From: Pseudoprimorskyibacter insulae
GTDB taxonomy: Bacteria > Pseudomonadota > Alphaproteobacteria > Rhodobacterales > Rhodobacteraceae
Length of the DNA stretch: 37,349 nt
Direction: 5' to 3'
NCBI RefSeq assembly: GCF_900302505.1
Contig: NZ_OMOJ01000018.1
Span: 1 to 37,349, forward strand
A program made the position numbers and the translations under genes. Positions within the stretch are counted from its first letter, which is position 1; every line of letters begins with the position of its first letter. Shown piece after piece: positions 24,153-30,736 of this stretch. Below the pieces are notes generated by a model. The model had not been told where the DNA came from and did no database searches. It saw only the letters and a program-made list of their open reading frames with translations.

Positions 24153-24202
24153 TGGCTAACTGTAGGCTATTTTTAAGTTGACAATTGCTTCAAGTATGGC
24201 TA
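24131..24202. promoter_or_regulatory. Operator array: 6-bp boxes on an 11-bp period
   Basis: On the plus strand TAGCCA (24131), TGGCCA (24142), TGGCTA (24153) and AGGCTA (24164) start exactly 11 bp apart. A fifth box TGGCTA begins at 24197, which is 33 bp (3 x 11) further on. Each box lies on the same DNA face. The first two read opposite to the next two, as variants of T(A/G)GCC(A/T). The array overlaps both divergent promoters. Arrays of short boxes at about one helical turn are typical of ribbon-helix-helix repressors, and the first divergent gene encodes one. Confidence 0.75.
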
Positions 24203-24206
24203 TGTC
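24178..24206 (+). promoter_or_regulatory. Promoter of the RHH / GNAT / XRE / ImmA operon
   Basis: TTGACA (24178-24183), 17-bp spacer, TATGTC (24201-24206). The fifth operator box lies across the -10 element. Confidence 0.65.
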
Positions 24207-24230
24207 TCACGTGTCTTGGAGGATAAGGAA

Positions 24231-24440
24231 ATGAGCAAGCGAACGATGACGCTCAATCTCACAGATGCGGAGATGGGCGTTTTGGAAGGCCTTTGCGCCA
24301 AAAAGGATCTCAGCAAGATCGGCGTGATAAGGCAGGCCCTGCGTCTGTATCAGATGGTCGATGTCCGGCTCGAGCGCGGCGACAAGCTGTTCTTCGAAGA
24401 CGACAAGACCAAGGATAAGTCGGAAGTCATGATGCTATGA
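24231..24440 (+). CDS. Ribbon-helix-helix regulator
   Basis: The 69-aa protein fits an RHH (CopG/Arc-like) fold: the strand KRTMTLNLT, helix DAEMGVLEGLCAKKDLS, then helix KIGVIRQALRLYQMVDVRLE and a charged tail with FFEDDKTKDK. Such proteins bind as dimers to short repeated boxes. It is first in its operon and faces the operator array, so autoregulation plus control of the divergent ubiquitin-like operon is the simplest reading. ATG 24231 follows TTGGAGGATAAGGAA, a strong ribosome site; the upstream in-frame start is weaker. The stop overlaps the GNAT start (ATGA). RHH plus GNAT is also the layout of acetyltransferase toxin-antitoxin pairs, but the sequence does not look like a DUF1778 antitoxin. 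Confidence 0.75.
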   Translation: MSKRTMTLNLTDAEMGVLEGLCAKKDLSKIGVIRQALRLYQMVDVRLERGDKLFFEDDKTKDKSEVMML

Positions 24441-25075
24441 CCGCCTACCAGGTCCATTTGTTCGATGCCGCCGCTGGTGCGATGGTCGAGGCCGATCTGC
24501 ATGACGAGATTGCCGAGAAACAGCTGATCGACTGGCAGTTCCAGTGGCGTCCGGCCGTCCAGGCCTACATGAAGCGTCTGGTGGACAACGGTATCGGTCC
24601 CGCCGACACCGCTTGGCCCCAAAGTTGGCACTGGGACTGGCGCGGCAAGATGAATGAGGTTCGTGGGCTGCTCGGCCATACTGGGTATAGTGTCGTCTGC
24701 CGCGATGTGACCCAAGGCATGATGCGGCTAGATCTCGCCTCCCGCCGTGCTCGCTTGGACTCTCAGGCCGGACAGGATCTGGTCTATGTCGACTATCTCG
24801 AAGTCGCGCCCTGGAACTGGCGCGAACCTTATGCCGACGCGCCGATTTATCGACTGGTCGGCCCTGTGCTGATGCACGCCGCCATTACCCGCAGTGTCGA
24901 CGAAGGCTTCAAAGGCCGCGTCGGCCTGCATTCCCTGCCGCAAGCAATCCCGTTCTATGAGCGCTGCGGCTTCACTAACCTCGGCACCCGGCCCGACGAG
25001 TATGAGGGCAAGTTGCCGTATTTCGAGTCCACACCGGGCGCCGCCGAGGCATACCTAAAAGGAGAGCTAAAATGA
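24437..25075 (+). CDS. GNAT-like N-acetyltransferase
   Basis: The 212-aa protein has a GNAT core in its second half: LVYVDYLEVAPWNWREPY (beta-4 and beta-5 with the family's V.Y.EVAP), YRLVGPVLMHAAITRSVDEG (helix at the acetyl-CoA site, without a textbook R/Q-x-x-G-x-G/A) and GRVGLHSLPQAIPFYERCGF (the AxxFYxxxGF ending). Residues 1-90 are unfamiliar and Trp-rich (WPQSWHWDW). It would acetylate an amine on an unknown target. It overlaps both neighbours by 4 nt, so RHH, GNAT and XRE proteins are made in step. An effector, a modifier that silences the ubiquitin-like system and a toxin are all possible. Confidence 0.75.
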   Translation: MTAYQVHLFDAAAGAMVEADLHDEIAEKQLIDWQFQWRPAVQAYMKRLVDNGIGPADTAWPQSWHWDWRGKMNEVRGLLGHTGYSVVCRDVTQGMMRLDLASRRARLDSQAGQDLVYVDYLEVAPWNWREPYADAPIYRLVGPVLMHAAITRSVDEGFKGRVGLHSLPQAIPFYERCGFTNLGTRPDEYEGKLPYFESTPGAAEAYLKGELK

Positions 25076-25551
25076 CTTACGGTATCTCCGCAGAATGGTC
25101 CAAAAAAATGCTCGCATTCGACGAGCATGTTACCCCTGGAGCTGGAGCTCTTGCCACGCGCCCACATGTTGACCCTGATGCGGTATCTCTGCGTGTTGAA
25201 GAAACCCGACTGGTATTCGGCCACTTTATCAATGTCGCGCGCAGACAGCGGCGCCTGACAATCGAAAAGCTCGCCGACGACGCGGACATCGAGGTCGGCG
25301 AGCTGCTGAGTATCGAACAGGACCCTCATTACGAACCCGATCTCCGGACCGTATGGGGGTTGTCGAACGCGCTTGATCTGCCGCAGCCAAAGCTGATGGA
25401 ACTGGCTGGCCTTGCGGTCCCAAAAGAAGGCCATTGGCTGGAAGAAGTCACACGATACGCCGCCAGGTCCGCTCCGATCAAGGATGTGACACCAGACGAA
25501 CAAGCCTTTCATGACGCTGTTGTTGCAGCGCTGACGATGAAAGCGACGTAA
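25072..25551 (+). CDS. XRE-type helix-turn-helix protein
   Basis: The 159-aa protein has a helix-turn-helix at about residues 52-105: FINVARRQRRLTIEKLADDA, DIEVGELLSIEQDPHYEPDL, then WGLSNALDLPQPKLMELAGL. The 45-residue N-terminal extension has no recognised fold. It is followed 18 bp later by an ImmA/IrrE gene. That pairing is the classic arrangement in which the peptidase cleaves the repressor and frees the operon on a stress signal. Its start overlaps the GNAT stop. It could regulate the divergent operon or serve as antitoxin-like partner. Confidence 0.8.
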   Translation: MTYGISAEWSKKMLAFDEHVTPGAGALATRPHVDPDAVSLRVEETRLVFGHFINVARRQRRLTIEKLADDADIEVGELLSIEQDPHYEPDLRTVWGLSNALDLPQPKLMELAGLAVPKEGHWLEEVTRYAARSAPIKDVTPDEQAFHDAVVAALTMKAT

Positions 25552-25569
25552 CAGAGCGAGACGGGTCCC

Positions 25570-26496
25570 ATGGCCAAAAACTACATTCTTCGCCGGCGGA
25601 CTCAGGAACGTATCGACGAACGCGTTGAGCGGCTGCTGAACAGACTGGGCAATCCAGAGCCGCCGCTCAAACTTGAGCATGTCCGGGATGCACTCGACCT
25701 TGATCGGGCATACTTCCAAAAAGACGATCCATCGCTGATGGACGATGTCATCAGCATGTTGCGCGTCGCCGGGAAGCAGGTCTTGCGGCGACCAACTCTC
25801 TTCATAGATGCCGTCAAGAAATTCGATCTGCGCGCCTTCTACCTTCCGGATGAGAAACGGATCCTAATGGACAAGGATCTGCACAAGCTGAAATTCCGTT
25901 GGATTGAAGCACATGAAGTAGGTCACAGCCTCTTGCCCTGGCACGAAGGGGCCATGCTCGGCGACGACAAGCAAACGCTCCGGCCCAACTGCCATGAACA
26001 GATGGAAGCCGAGGCGAACTTCGCTGCTGCGCGTCTTCTATTCTTGCGCGATAGGTTCGCCATCGAAGCACGGGACTATGCGCCAAGTTTGGAGGCGGTG
26101 AAGGCACTCCAGCCCCGCTTTGACAACACACTCACCACGACGTTCTGGCGTTGTGTCGAAATCTGGGGCGCCTCGACGCCTATCATCGGTCTGGTCACCG
26201 GACACCCGCATCCAATCAAACGCGAAGCGGACTTCGACCCTAAAGAACCCTGTTCACACTTTGTGCAGTCGCCTGCGTTTGCAAGCGGCTTCAAAGGTTG
26301 CGATGAGATTGACGTCTTCAATATGGTTGTGGATTATTGTTCGGCGGCCAGGGGTGGTCGACTGGGGGGTGCCGATATCGTACTCCATGATGACAACGGC
26401 GATCCACATGTCTTCACCTTTGAAACCGTGAAATGGGGATATGCGCTAACCCTCGGCGTTTACCGAGGTCCGCACCGATCAGTGATCGCAATCTAG
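25570..26496 (+). CDS. ImmA/IrrE-type zinc metallopeptidase
   Basis: The 308-aa protein has the zinc motif HEVGH at about 115-119, then a downstream acidic ligand in EQMEAEANFAAARLLF (about 143-158), the ImmA/IrrE pattern. The N-terminal 100 residues are helical with DLRAFYLPDEKRILMDKDLH just before the active site. The C-terminal 150 residues have a possible further metal cluster (GHPHP, C230-region CSHF) and are longer than in the smallest ImmA proteins. ImmA-type peptidases cleave an XRE repressor; the XRE protein upstream is the natural candidate. It is the last gene of the RHH operon and converges on the second XRE-ImmA operon. Confidence 0.82.
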   Translation: MAKNYILRRRTQERIDERVERLLNRLGNPEPPLKLEHVRDALDLDRAYFQKDDPSLMDDVISMLRVAGKQVLRRPTLFIDAVKKFDLRAFYLPDEKRILMDKDLHKLKFRWIEAHEVGHSLLPWHEGAMLGDDKQTLRPNCHEQMEAEANFAAARLLFLRDRFAIEARDYAPSLEAVKALQPRFDNTLTTTFWRCVEIWGASTPIIGLVTGHPHPIKREADFDPKEPCSHFVQSPAFASGFKGCDEIDVFNMVVDYCSAARGGRLGGADIVLHDDNGDPHVFTFETVKWGYALTLGVYRGPHRSVIAI

Positions 26497-26599
26497 CATA
26501 TTCTAAGAGCCGTCTGACAATGCCTGCCAAGCTCTCTGAAATGCTTGCGCTTCAAGGGTTGGCGCTGCTTGTCAATGACGGCCAATTGCTGCTGCGAGA

Positions 26600-26794
26600 T
26601 CATGCTTCATAGTAATTGTCCTCATCAAAAGGGCATTCACCCCGAAGCATGACCGCTCCGCGTTTCACCGAATTTTCTTCGGTGCCGAACACCTCCACAG
26701 AGTGCCGGCACCGGGTACAAGTGATGATGAGACCCGGAACCGCGCCATAGTCACCATCCAGTTCCTCTTCTGAGACATCGATTTTCACTCGCAT
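26600..26794 (-). CDS. Small zinc-ribbon-like protein (64 aa)
   Basis: Sequence features are MRVKIDVSEEELDG, IITCTRCRHSVEVFGT with C26-x-x-C29, and GECPFDEDNYYEA with C54. One half of a zinc ribbon plus a single further Cys suggests a metal site completed by His31 or by dimerisation. I have seen close relatives on mobile elements without a known function. It starts 9 bp after the stop of the XRE-ImmA fusion gene and is the last gene of that operon. Confidence 0.65.
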   Translation of the reverse strand: MRVKIDVSEEELDGDYGAVPGLIITCTRCRHSVEVFGTEENSVKRGAVMLRGECPFDEDNYYEA

Positions 26795-26803
26795 GTGCCA
26801 ACC

Positions 26804-28012
26804 CTATTGCGATTCACGCCGGGAGAATGGGATCACCGACCCTCCTGCAGGTGCACCTGTCTCACGCGAAGCGTCCGTCTTGAGAGCCAATGACACCACG
26901 TCGCCTGTTTTCTTGCTGAACCAACCAGACGGAAGGCCGACGAGGTTCTCAATATCGCCTGGATGCATCGTGAACTCGACCGAAAGCAGGTCGTCCTTAC
27001 TGCGGGTGCCGGAATCCACGATAAGGCAAAGAGCGTCATGCAACATACGTGGCTTTGGAACAGCCCACTCCTTGTCCATCGGCTCTTGTCGGTTCCAGCC
27101 TTTGGCGGAATAGGTCTTATAGAACTGCGTGGCATGATCCTGCGGGATGATTTCTAGATCCACCAACCGCTTGATCTGGGCCTTCACAGAAACGCGCCAA
27201 CGTTCTTTTAGGGACAGCAACCCTGCAAGGGAGTAGTTCGGGACCTCCGGCACATAAGTCGTCTGCGGCATAAGAAACGCGCTTGCGAAACGGAATGCCT
27301 GGCGCTCGATCTCTGGAAGATCATCGCGCAATGCTTTTGCGCTGACATTCCGGTGCAGCACTGCATGACCCAGTTCATGAGCGGCGTCCATCTGACGACG
27401 GGGGAGATTCATCTTGTCTGATGCGAGCAAGATGTGAGGACGGTCCTCGGACTTGGACCAGCTGCAGACGCCGTCGAGTTTGGACGTTCCCATTTCGATG
27501 GAGCCGACGACACAGCCGATCTTTTCAAGGACCGCTACGACATTTGTGCAAGGGCCTTCGCCCAATTGCCAGTGGGACCGCAGTTCGCCGGCGATGTCCT
27601 CGATGTCTTCGTCCCGAAGCTGACTGTAGCTGGAGCCACCCAGAACGTCTGGAATGTCGAGTTCGGGGAAATCAACATAGTGCTGCAAGACGTGGCTGAT
27701 CTCATGTAGCCAGCTCACCTGAGAAGTTTGATACTCGCGGTCGCGCTTCAGCGTGCTGACCAGTTTTCGATAGAACATCGGTCGCGGGCTATCGAAGACC
27801 GGACGGAGAAAAAACTCTCGCCGGACCCGCAGGGCCTTCGCCAATTCTGTCAGAGCATCAGCTTCCGGCGCCTGTTTGCCGGTTTCCCAACGGGAAACCG
27901 AACTAGGGCTGACTCCCAGCATCAAGGCCAACTCTTTCATGCTTTGAACGCGCCGGGCGGCGCGCGCCTCAACGAGACGTTCCGGCACGAAGCCGGGTGT
28001 TCCCACTCGCAT
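26804..28012 (-). CDS. XRE repressor fused to an ImmA/IrrE peptidase
   Basis: The 402-aa protein has an N-terminal helix-turn-helix (about 11-65): VEARAARRVQSMKELALMLG, VSPSSVSRWETGKQAPEADA. An ImmA/IrrE domain follows with HELGHAVLH at about 212-220 and an acidic residue in EIERQAFRFASAFLMP. Similar one-chain proteins (COG2856 type) act as sensors or regulators of phage and mobile-element genes. The C-terminal 120 residues are unfamiliar. ATG 28012 has GAGGAGGGAAAA upstream; the GTG at 28039 is a poor choice. It starts 30 bp after the upstream gene's stop, so the three minus-strand genes form one operon. Confidence 0.85.
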   Translation of the reverse strand: MRVGTPGFVPERLVEARAARRVQSMKELALMLGVSPSSVSRWETGKQAPEADALTELAKALRVRREFFLRPVFDSPRPMFYRKLVSTLKRDREYQTSQVSWLHEISHVLQHYVDFPELDIPDVLGGSSYSQLRDEDIEDIAGELRSHWQLGEGPCTNVVAVLEKIGCVVGSIEMGTSKLDGVCSWSKSEDRPHILLASDKMNLPRRQMDAAHELGHAVLHRNVSAKALRDDLPEIERQAFRFASAFLMPQTTYVPEVPNYSLAGLLSLKERWRVSVKAQIKRLVDLEIIPQDHATQFYKTYSAKGWNRQEPMDKEWAVPKPRMLHDALCLIVDSGTRSKDDLLSVEFTMHPGDIENLVGLPSGWFSKKTGDVVSLALKTDASRETGAPAGGSVIPFSRRESQ

Positions 28013-28042
28013 TTTTCCCTCCTCTGGTGCCGGTGGCACCCT

Positions 28043-28759
28043 TTACGCTTTGCCATCCTGTTCGTCATCCACAGATGGAGCCTCGGGGGGAACAAAAAGC
28101 TTCATCGTGCGCTTCAGGCGGACAGCACCGCTGGCAGGCAATGCGGGAGGAGTCGAAAACGGCGAGCTGGGTTCCGACACATCCCCGTCATCCGCGAGGT
28201 ACTGGTCGATCCGTTCGTAGAAAAGGTATTGCTCATAATCGGAGTCAATGAGCCCGATGGCCAACTCCTTAATCTTGCCGGCTTGTTCAGGGTCGCGAGC
28301 GAAGAGAAACAAAATGCAGATGTCCCCGATCTGAGGGGCAGTACCATCAAAATCGAAGTGAGGAGACAGCTTGTAGTTCAGTGTCACACCGGCCTTCCGC
28401 GACTTGTTCTTGACCGGAAGCTTGCTGGGTTCCGGCATTGCCGCGAGGCCAAGGATGAAGCCTTGCCCTTCATGCTCGAAACGCATGAACGGTTGGAAAA
28501 CCTTGAAGTCCGAACCGGGGATAATGCCGCCGTCGAGCAGTGCGCCGCCATGAAGTTCACAGACCTCCTGAAACCCCTTTTCCATCATGTGGAAACGCGA
28601 CATTCCCTCAAGGCGCCGTGCACGACGTGTATCCAGACCAGAGTGATCCTGAATCATTCGATGAGCTTTAAGGGCTTCTCCGCGCAGGCGGTCCTCAAGA
28701 TCAATGATCAGGCCGCGATAGATCGCGACCGGGAAACGGGTTTTGACAAAATCCCCCAT
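28043..28759 (-). CDS. Hypothetical protein, first gene of the XRE-ImmA operon
   Basis: The 238-aa protein is not recognised. It begins MGDFVKTRFPVAIYRGLIID and contains helices rich in Arg (KAHRMIQDHSGLDTRRARRL), a middle part FEHEGQGFILGLAAMPEPSK, and FDFDGTAPQIGDICILFLFA. The C-terminus is Pro/Ser-rich and ends in an acidic tail. There is no membrane segment or metal motif. Placement directly upstream of the XRE-ImmA fusion suggests it is the product that the fusion regulates or senses with. ATG 28759 follows CGGAGCAGTC; a TTG at 28807 is possible but unlikely. Confidence 0.65.
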   Translation of the reverse strand: MGDFVKTRFPVAIYRGLIIDLEDRLRGEALKAHRMIQDHSGLDTRRARRLEGMSRFHMMEKGFQEVCELHGGALLDGGIIPGSDFKVFQPFMRFEHEGQGFILGLAAMPEPSKLPVKNKSRKAGVTLNYKLSPHFDFDGTAPQIGDICILFLFARDPEQAGKIKELAIGLIDSDYEQYLFYERIDQYLADDGDVSEPSSPFSTPPALPASGAVRLKRTMKLFVPPEAPSVDDEQDGKA

Positions 28760-29023
28760 GACTGCTCCGATTCTTTGGGGTTGCGTTTTGCGGGAAATGT
28801 GGCTCAAAAATTGCGTTAAGTCAATTGCGAGCAGCCGGCTTTGTTCATCTTATCGTCCTGGACATCCCGAGCTAGTGCCTCGCTTTGACCAAGTGCCGAC
28901 CGGTCCAAGGCTGGCCGAGTGGCCTAGGACTGGATCCTCTCGAGGTTCATCCTGAAGACGAGGCCGGCGATAGGTTATTGTTTCACATGCCACTGCCGCG
29001 TGTCCCTCGACTGTTCCCCTACC
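28760..29023. other. Gap upstream of the second DUF736 repeat
   Basis: No gene is supported. It should hold the promoter of the minus-strand operon; TTGACT at 28822-28817 on the minus strand is a possible -35 but the -10 is poor. Confidence 0.35.
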
Positions 29024-29059
29024 TTCCTTCGTGGCCACCGCACTTCTCCCTTTGTCTGA

Positions 29060-29240
29060 GTTGCATGACATGCTGGTCGCAGCTGTCGTCCCGTCCACAA
29101 AGGTTGCCGCCGATCCTTTTCCCCTGTCCCTGCGGGCCATTACGCGCGGAACAAAAAGACCGGCGCCTGCCCCTCTCCGCTGCGCTTCGCCTTCGGTGTG
29201 GCCGGGCCTTGGCCAGCTGCAAGGTGACCATCATTGCAAC
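29060..29240 (+). promoter_or_regulatory. Nested inverted-repeat leader of DUF736 copy 2 (L3)
   Basis: Outer arms are identical to L2 (29060-29085 with 29214-29240). The inner stem (29109-29120 with 29153-29164) has an extra mismatch, CCTTTT opposite AAAAAGA, so it is weaker than in L2. The ATG is 20 bp downstream. It lies within 1.8 kb of the nic site on the predicted leading side. Confidence 0.6.
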
Positions 29241-29259
29241 GCAAACAAGGAAAAGAGCA

Positions 29260-29598
29260 ATGACCACGAACTGCATCAAATTCACCAGCGCCGACATCGA
29301 AACAGCCAAGGGCGTCGGCTCCATCTCGACCCTGACCTTCGACCTCGACATCACGGTCGAACCCGTCGCGAGCACCAACCCGATGGCTCCCACGCACCGC
29401 GTCCTCGGCCGCTCCCCGCGCGGCAAGCTGGTCGAGTGCGGCGGCATCTGGAAGAAGCAGAACAAGGAGACCGGCGCCGACTACTACACGCTGACCATCC
29501 GCGACCACGGCTTCAACGCCAACCTCGGCAAGGCCGCGAACCAGGACGATCTGTCCCTGCAGGCCGTCATCCCCTGGGGTCCCAAAGACGCCGCCTAA
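29260..29598 (+). CDS. DUF736 family protein, copy 2
   Basis: The 112-aa protein is identical to copy 1 except Thr for Ser in VEPVAS(S/T)NPMAPTH. Several synonymous changes between the copies (for example GATATC/GACATC and CCGAAA/CCCAAA near the end) show that both have been under purifying selection since duplication. Start ATG 29260 follows CAAGGAAAAGAGCA. A hairpin with a T-rich tail follows, unlike the GNRA hairpin after copy 1. This copy is the second gene to enter a recipient if the nic site at 30790 is right. Confidence 0.85.
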   Translation: MTTNCIKFTSADIETAKGVGSISTLTFDLDITVEPVASTNPMAPTHRVLGRSPRGKLVECGGIWKKQNKETGADYYTLTIRDHGFNANLGKAANQDDLSLQAVIPWGPKDAA

Positions 29599-29605
29599 GC
29601 CACGG

Positions 29606-29638
29606 GCCAGACCGCTCCGGCGGTCTGGCTCTTTCTCG
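29606..29638 (+). terminator. Terminator after DUF736 copy 2
   Basis: Perfect 10-bp arms GCCAGACCGC (29606-29615) and GCGGTCTGGC (29620-29629), loop TCCG, then TCTTTCTCGTT. It begins 7 bp after the stop. Confidence 0.75.
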
Positions 29639-29717
29639 TTCCGGGGGAACTTGTCCTCGACTGGTGCACTATTGGTGTCCGAAGGATGCGGTATATTTCG
29701 GACGCGGACGCCGACGC

Positions 29718-29749
29718 GGATAGTCAGACTGGATAGTCAGAACGGATAG
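29718..29749 (+). repeat. 13-bp tandem repeats, two and a half units
   Basis: GGATAGTCAGA occurs at 29718-29728 and 29731-29741, with GGATAG again at 29744-29749: unit length 13 bp. Just upstream is a 6-bp run of GGACGC-like units. Could be protein-binding iterons near oriT or simple replication slippage. Confidence 0.6.
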
Positions 29750-30027
29750 GTCGCCGACGCGGCTTCGATCTTTCTGTTCAGTGACAGCGCGGATCGCAGG
29801 AACCCCAGGCGGAACCGAATGTCAGCATAGAAAACTGGGAGCCTACTGTGCGAGGTAAGCGCACCCCTTCTCTCAGTCGAGCAACCCGTGCCTGGGTCGT
29901 CTTGGCGAAGCTCCCTGGGGCGGCGAACTCGCCCTGCGCCGCAGGCAACGAAATCGCAAATCATCGTCATGCATCCCGGGGCAACGTCTCACGTGAGGAT
30001 CACCGCCGCGCGCCTTTCCGTCGACCT
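29750..30027. other. Gap between DUF736 copy 2 and the L4 leader
   Basis: Short open frames on both strands, none with a family motif or good start. Probably non-coding leading-region DNA. Confidence 0.4.
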
Positions 30028-30222
30028 GTTGGCCTTTCAGATCGCTAGCCCGGGGTCGAGCGGTCTGCAACGCCGGGGGCAGGTTTCTGGACGGCTGACG
30101 CCTTGAGCGCTGCCGAGGCATCGCTCACAACAAACCTGCCCCCGGCGTGCTCCATTTCATTCCGCCCCGTGCCGGGTGCAGCCCGCTCTCATGCCCCCGG
30201 TCTTTTCCACGATCCGTCCAAC
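30028..30222 (+). promoter_or_regulatory. Nested inverted-repeat leader of the 58-aa gene (L4)
   Basis: Pairs from outside in: GTTGG (30028) / CCAAC (30218), GATC (30040) / GATC (30211), CCGGGG (30050) / CCCCGG (30195), GAGCGG (30058) / CCGCTC (30183), CTGCA (30065) / TGCAG (30177). These are followed by a perfect 17-bp stem 30070-30086 / 30132-30148 (ACGCCGGGGGCAGGTTT) and an inner stem 30104-30114 / 30117-30127 with one mismatch. All are collinear in one 195-bp structure. The ATG is 25 bp after the outer arm. Confidence 0.75.
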
Positions 30223-30247
30223 GACGATCAACGGAAAGGATCACACC

Positions 30248-30424
30248 ATGACACTCGAACAATCCATCGACCTCGCCGAACTGCAAGCCGACATGGCCTT
30301 CGAGGACTACCTCGCCGCCTTCGACGAAGACGCCCATCCCGAGACCCTCGACAGCCTCGAGACCGAGGCGCTGATCGCCCGCAGCCGCTACGACGACCTG
30401 CGTTCTCTGGGACTGGGTCACTGA
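30248..30424 (+). CDS. Small acidic protein (58 aa) near oriT
   Basis: Sequence features: MTLEQSIDLAELQADMAFED, YLAAFDEDAHPETLDSLETE, then IARSRYDDLRSLGLGH. It is strongly acidic in the first 45 residues and predicted helical. Acidic small proteins include DNA mimics and anti-defence proteins, but nothing here proves such a role. ATG 30248 follows ACGGAAAGGATCACACC, a good ribosome site; the longer frame from 30176 starts inside the leader structure. It is the first gene behind the predicted nic site and is bracketed by the L4 leader and a very stable UUCG hairpin, which makes it a good leading-region gene candidate. Confidence 0.7.
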   Translation: MTLEQSIDLAELQADMAFEDYLAAFDEDAHPETLDSLETEALIARSRYDDLRSLGLGH

Positions 30425-30431
30425 CCCAGAT

Positions 30432-30461
30432 ACCCCTGCGGGTCTTCGGATCCGCAGGGGT
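30432..30461 (+). terminator. UUCG-capped hairpin after the 58-aa gene
   Basis: Arms 30432-30444 and 30449-30461 form 13 pairs (one G-U) closed by C-TTCG-G, one of the most stable RNA tetraloops. It lies 7 bp after the stop. There is no T-tract. Confidence 0.7.
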
Positions 30462-30736
30462 CTGACGTCGACTCTCAGAAGCATCGTGACGCTCGCAGAC
30501 GGTGCGACCCGCGCCATCCAGCGCGGGCCATTTTCGTGTTCCTGGCGCCCGATCCGTGACCGGCTCGAGCGTTTGGTTTGCCTGTCGTCGTGTGCGTCAT
30601 GAACACAAGTTTCGGAAGCTTTTTCGACCTGGTTGTCCTGCATCGATGAGGGCGGGACCCGTACCATTTCGCGCCGCGCCGCGGGGTCTTGATGGCGTCT
30701 ATTTCCAGCAAAAAAACATGCTATGCAAAACGTAAT

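Larger units (their letters stand above)
29024..29598 (+). repeat. 575-bp direct repeat, copy 2
   Basis: Second copy of 13710-14284, same orientation, about 97% identical by eye. Boundaries are sharp at the DUF736 stop on one side and fade over about 30 bp on the other. Confidence 0.9.

Noticed and set aside
24231-25075. RHH-GNAT pair as a simple acetyltransferase toxin-antitoxin module
   Set aside because: Possible, but the GNAT is longer than typical toxins of that class, the RHH does not look like DUF1778, and translation is coupled on into XRE and ImmA genes. Kept as an alternative only.
26521-26613. 30-codon frame starting MPAKLSEMLALQGLALLV between the two ImmA operons
   Set aside because: Leu-rich and tempting as a small peptide, but no ribosome site is seen and it lies in a convergent gap, overlapping the end of the zinc-ribbon gene.
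29718-29749. CRISPR-like array or replication iterons at the 13-bp repeats
   Set aside because: Too short, too few units and no unique spacers; no cas gene is in the window. The replicon already has a repABC origin elsewhere.
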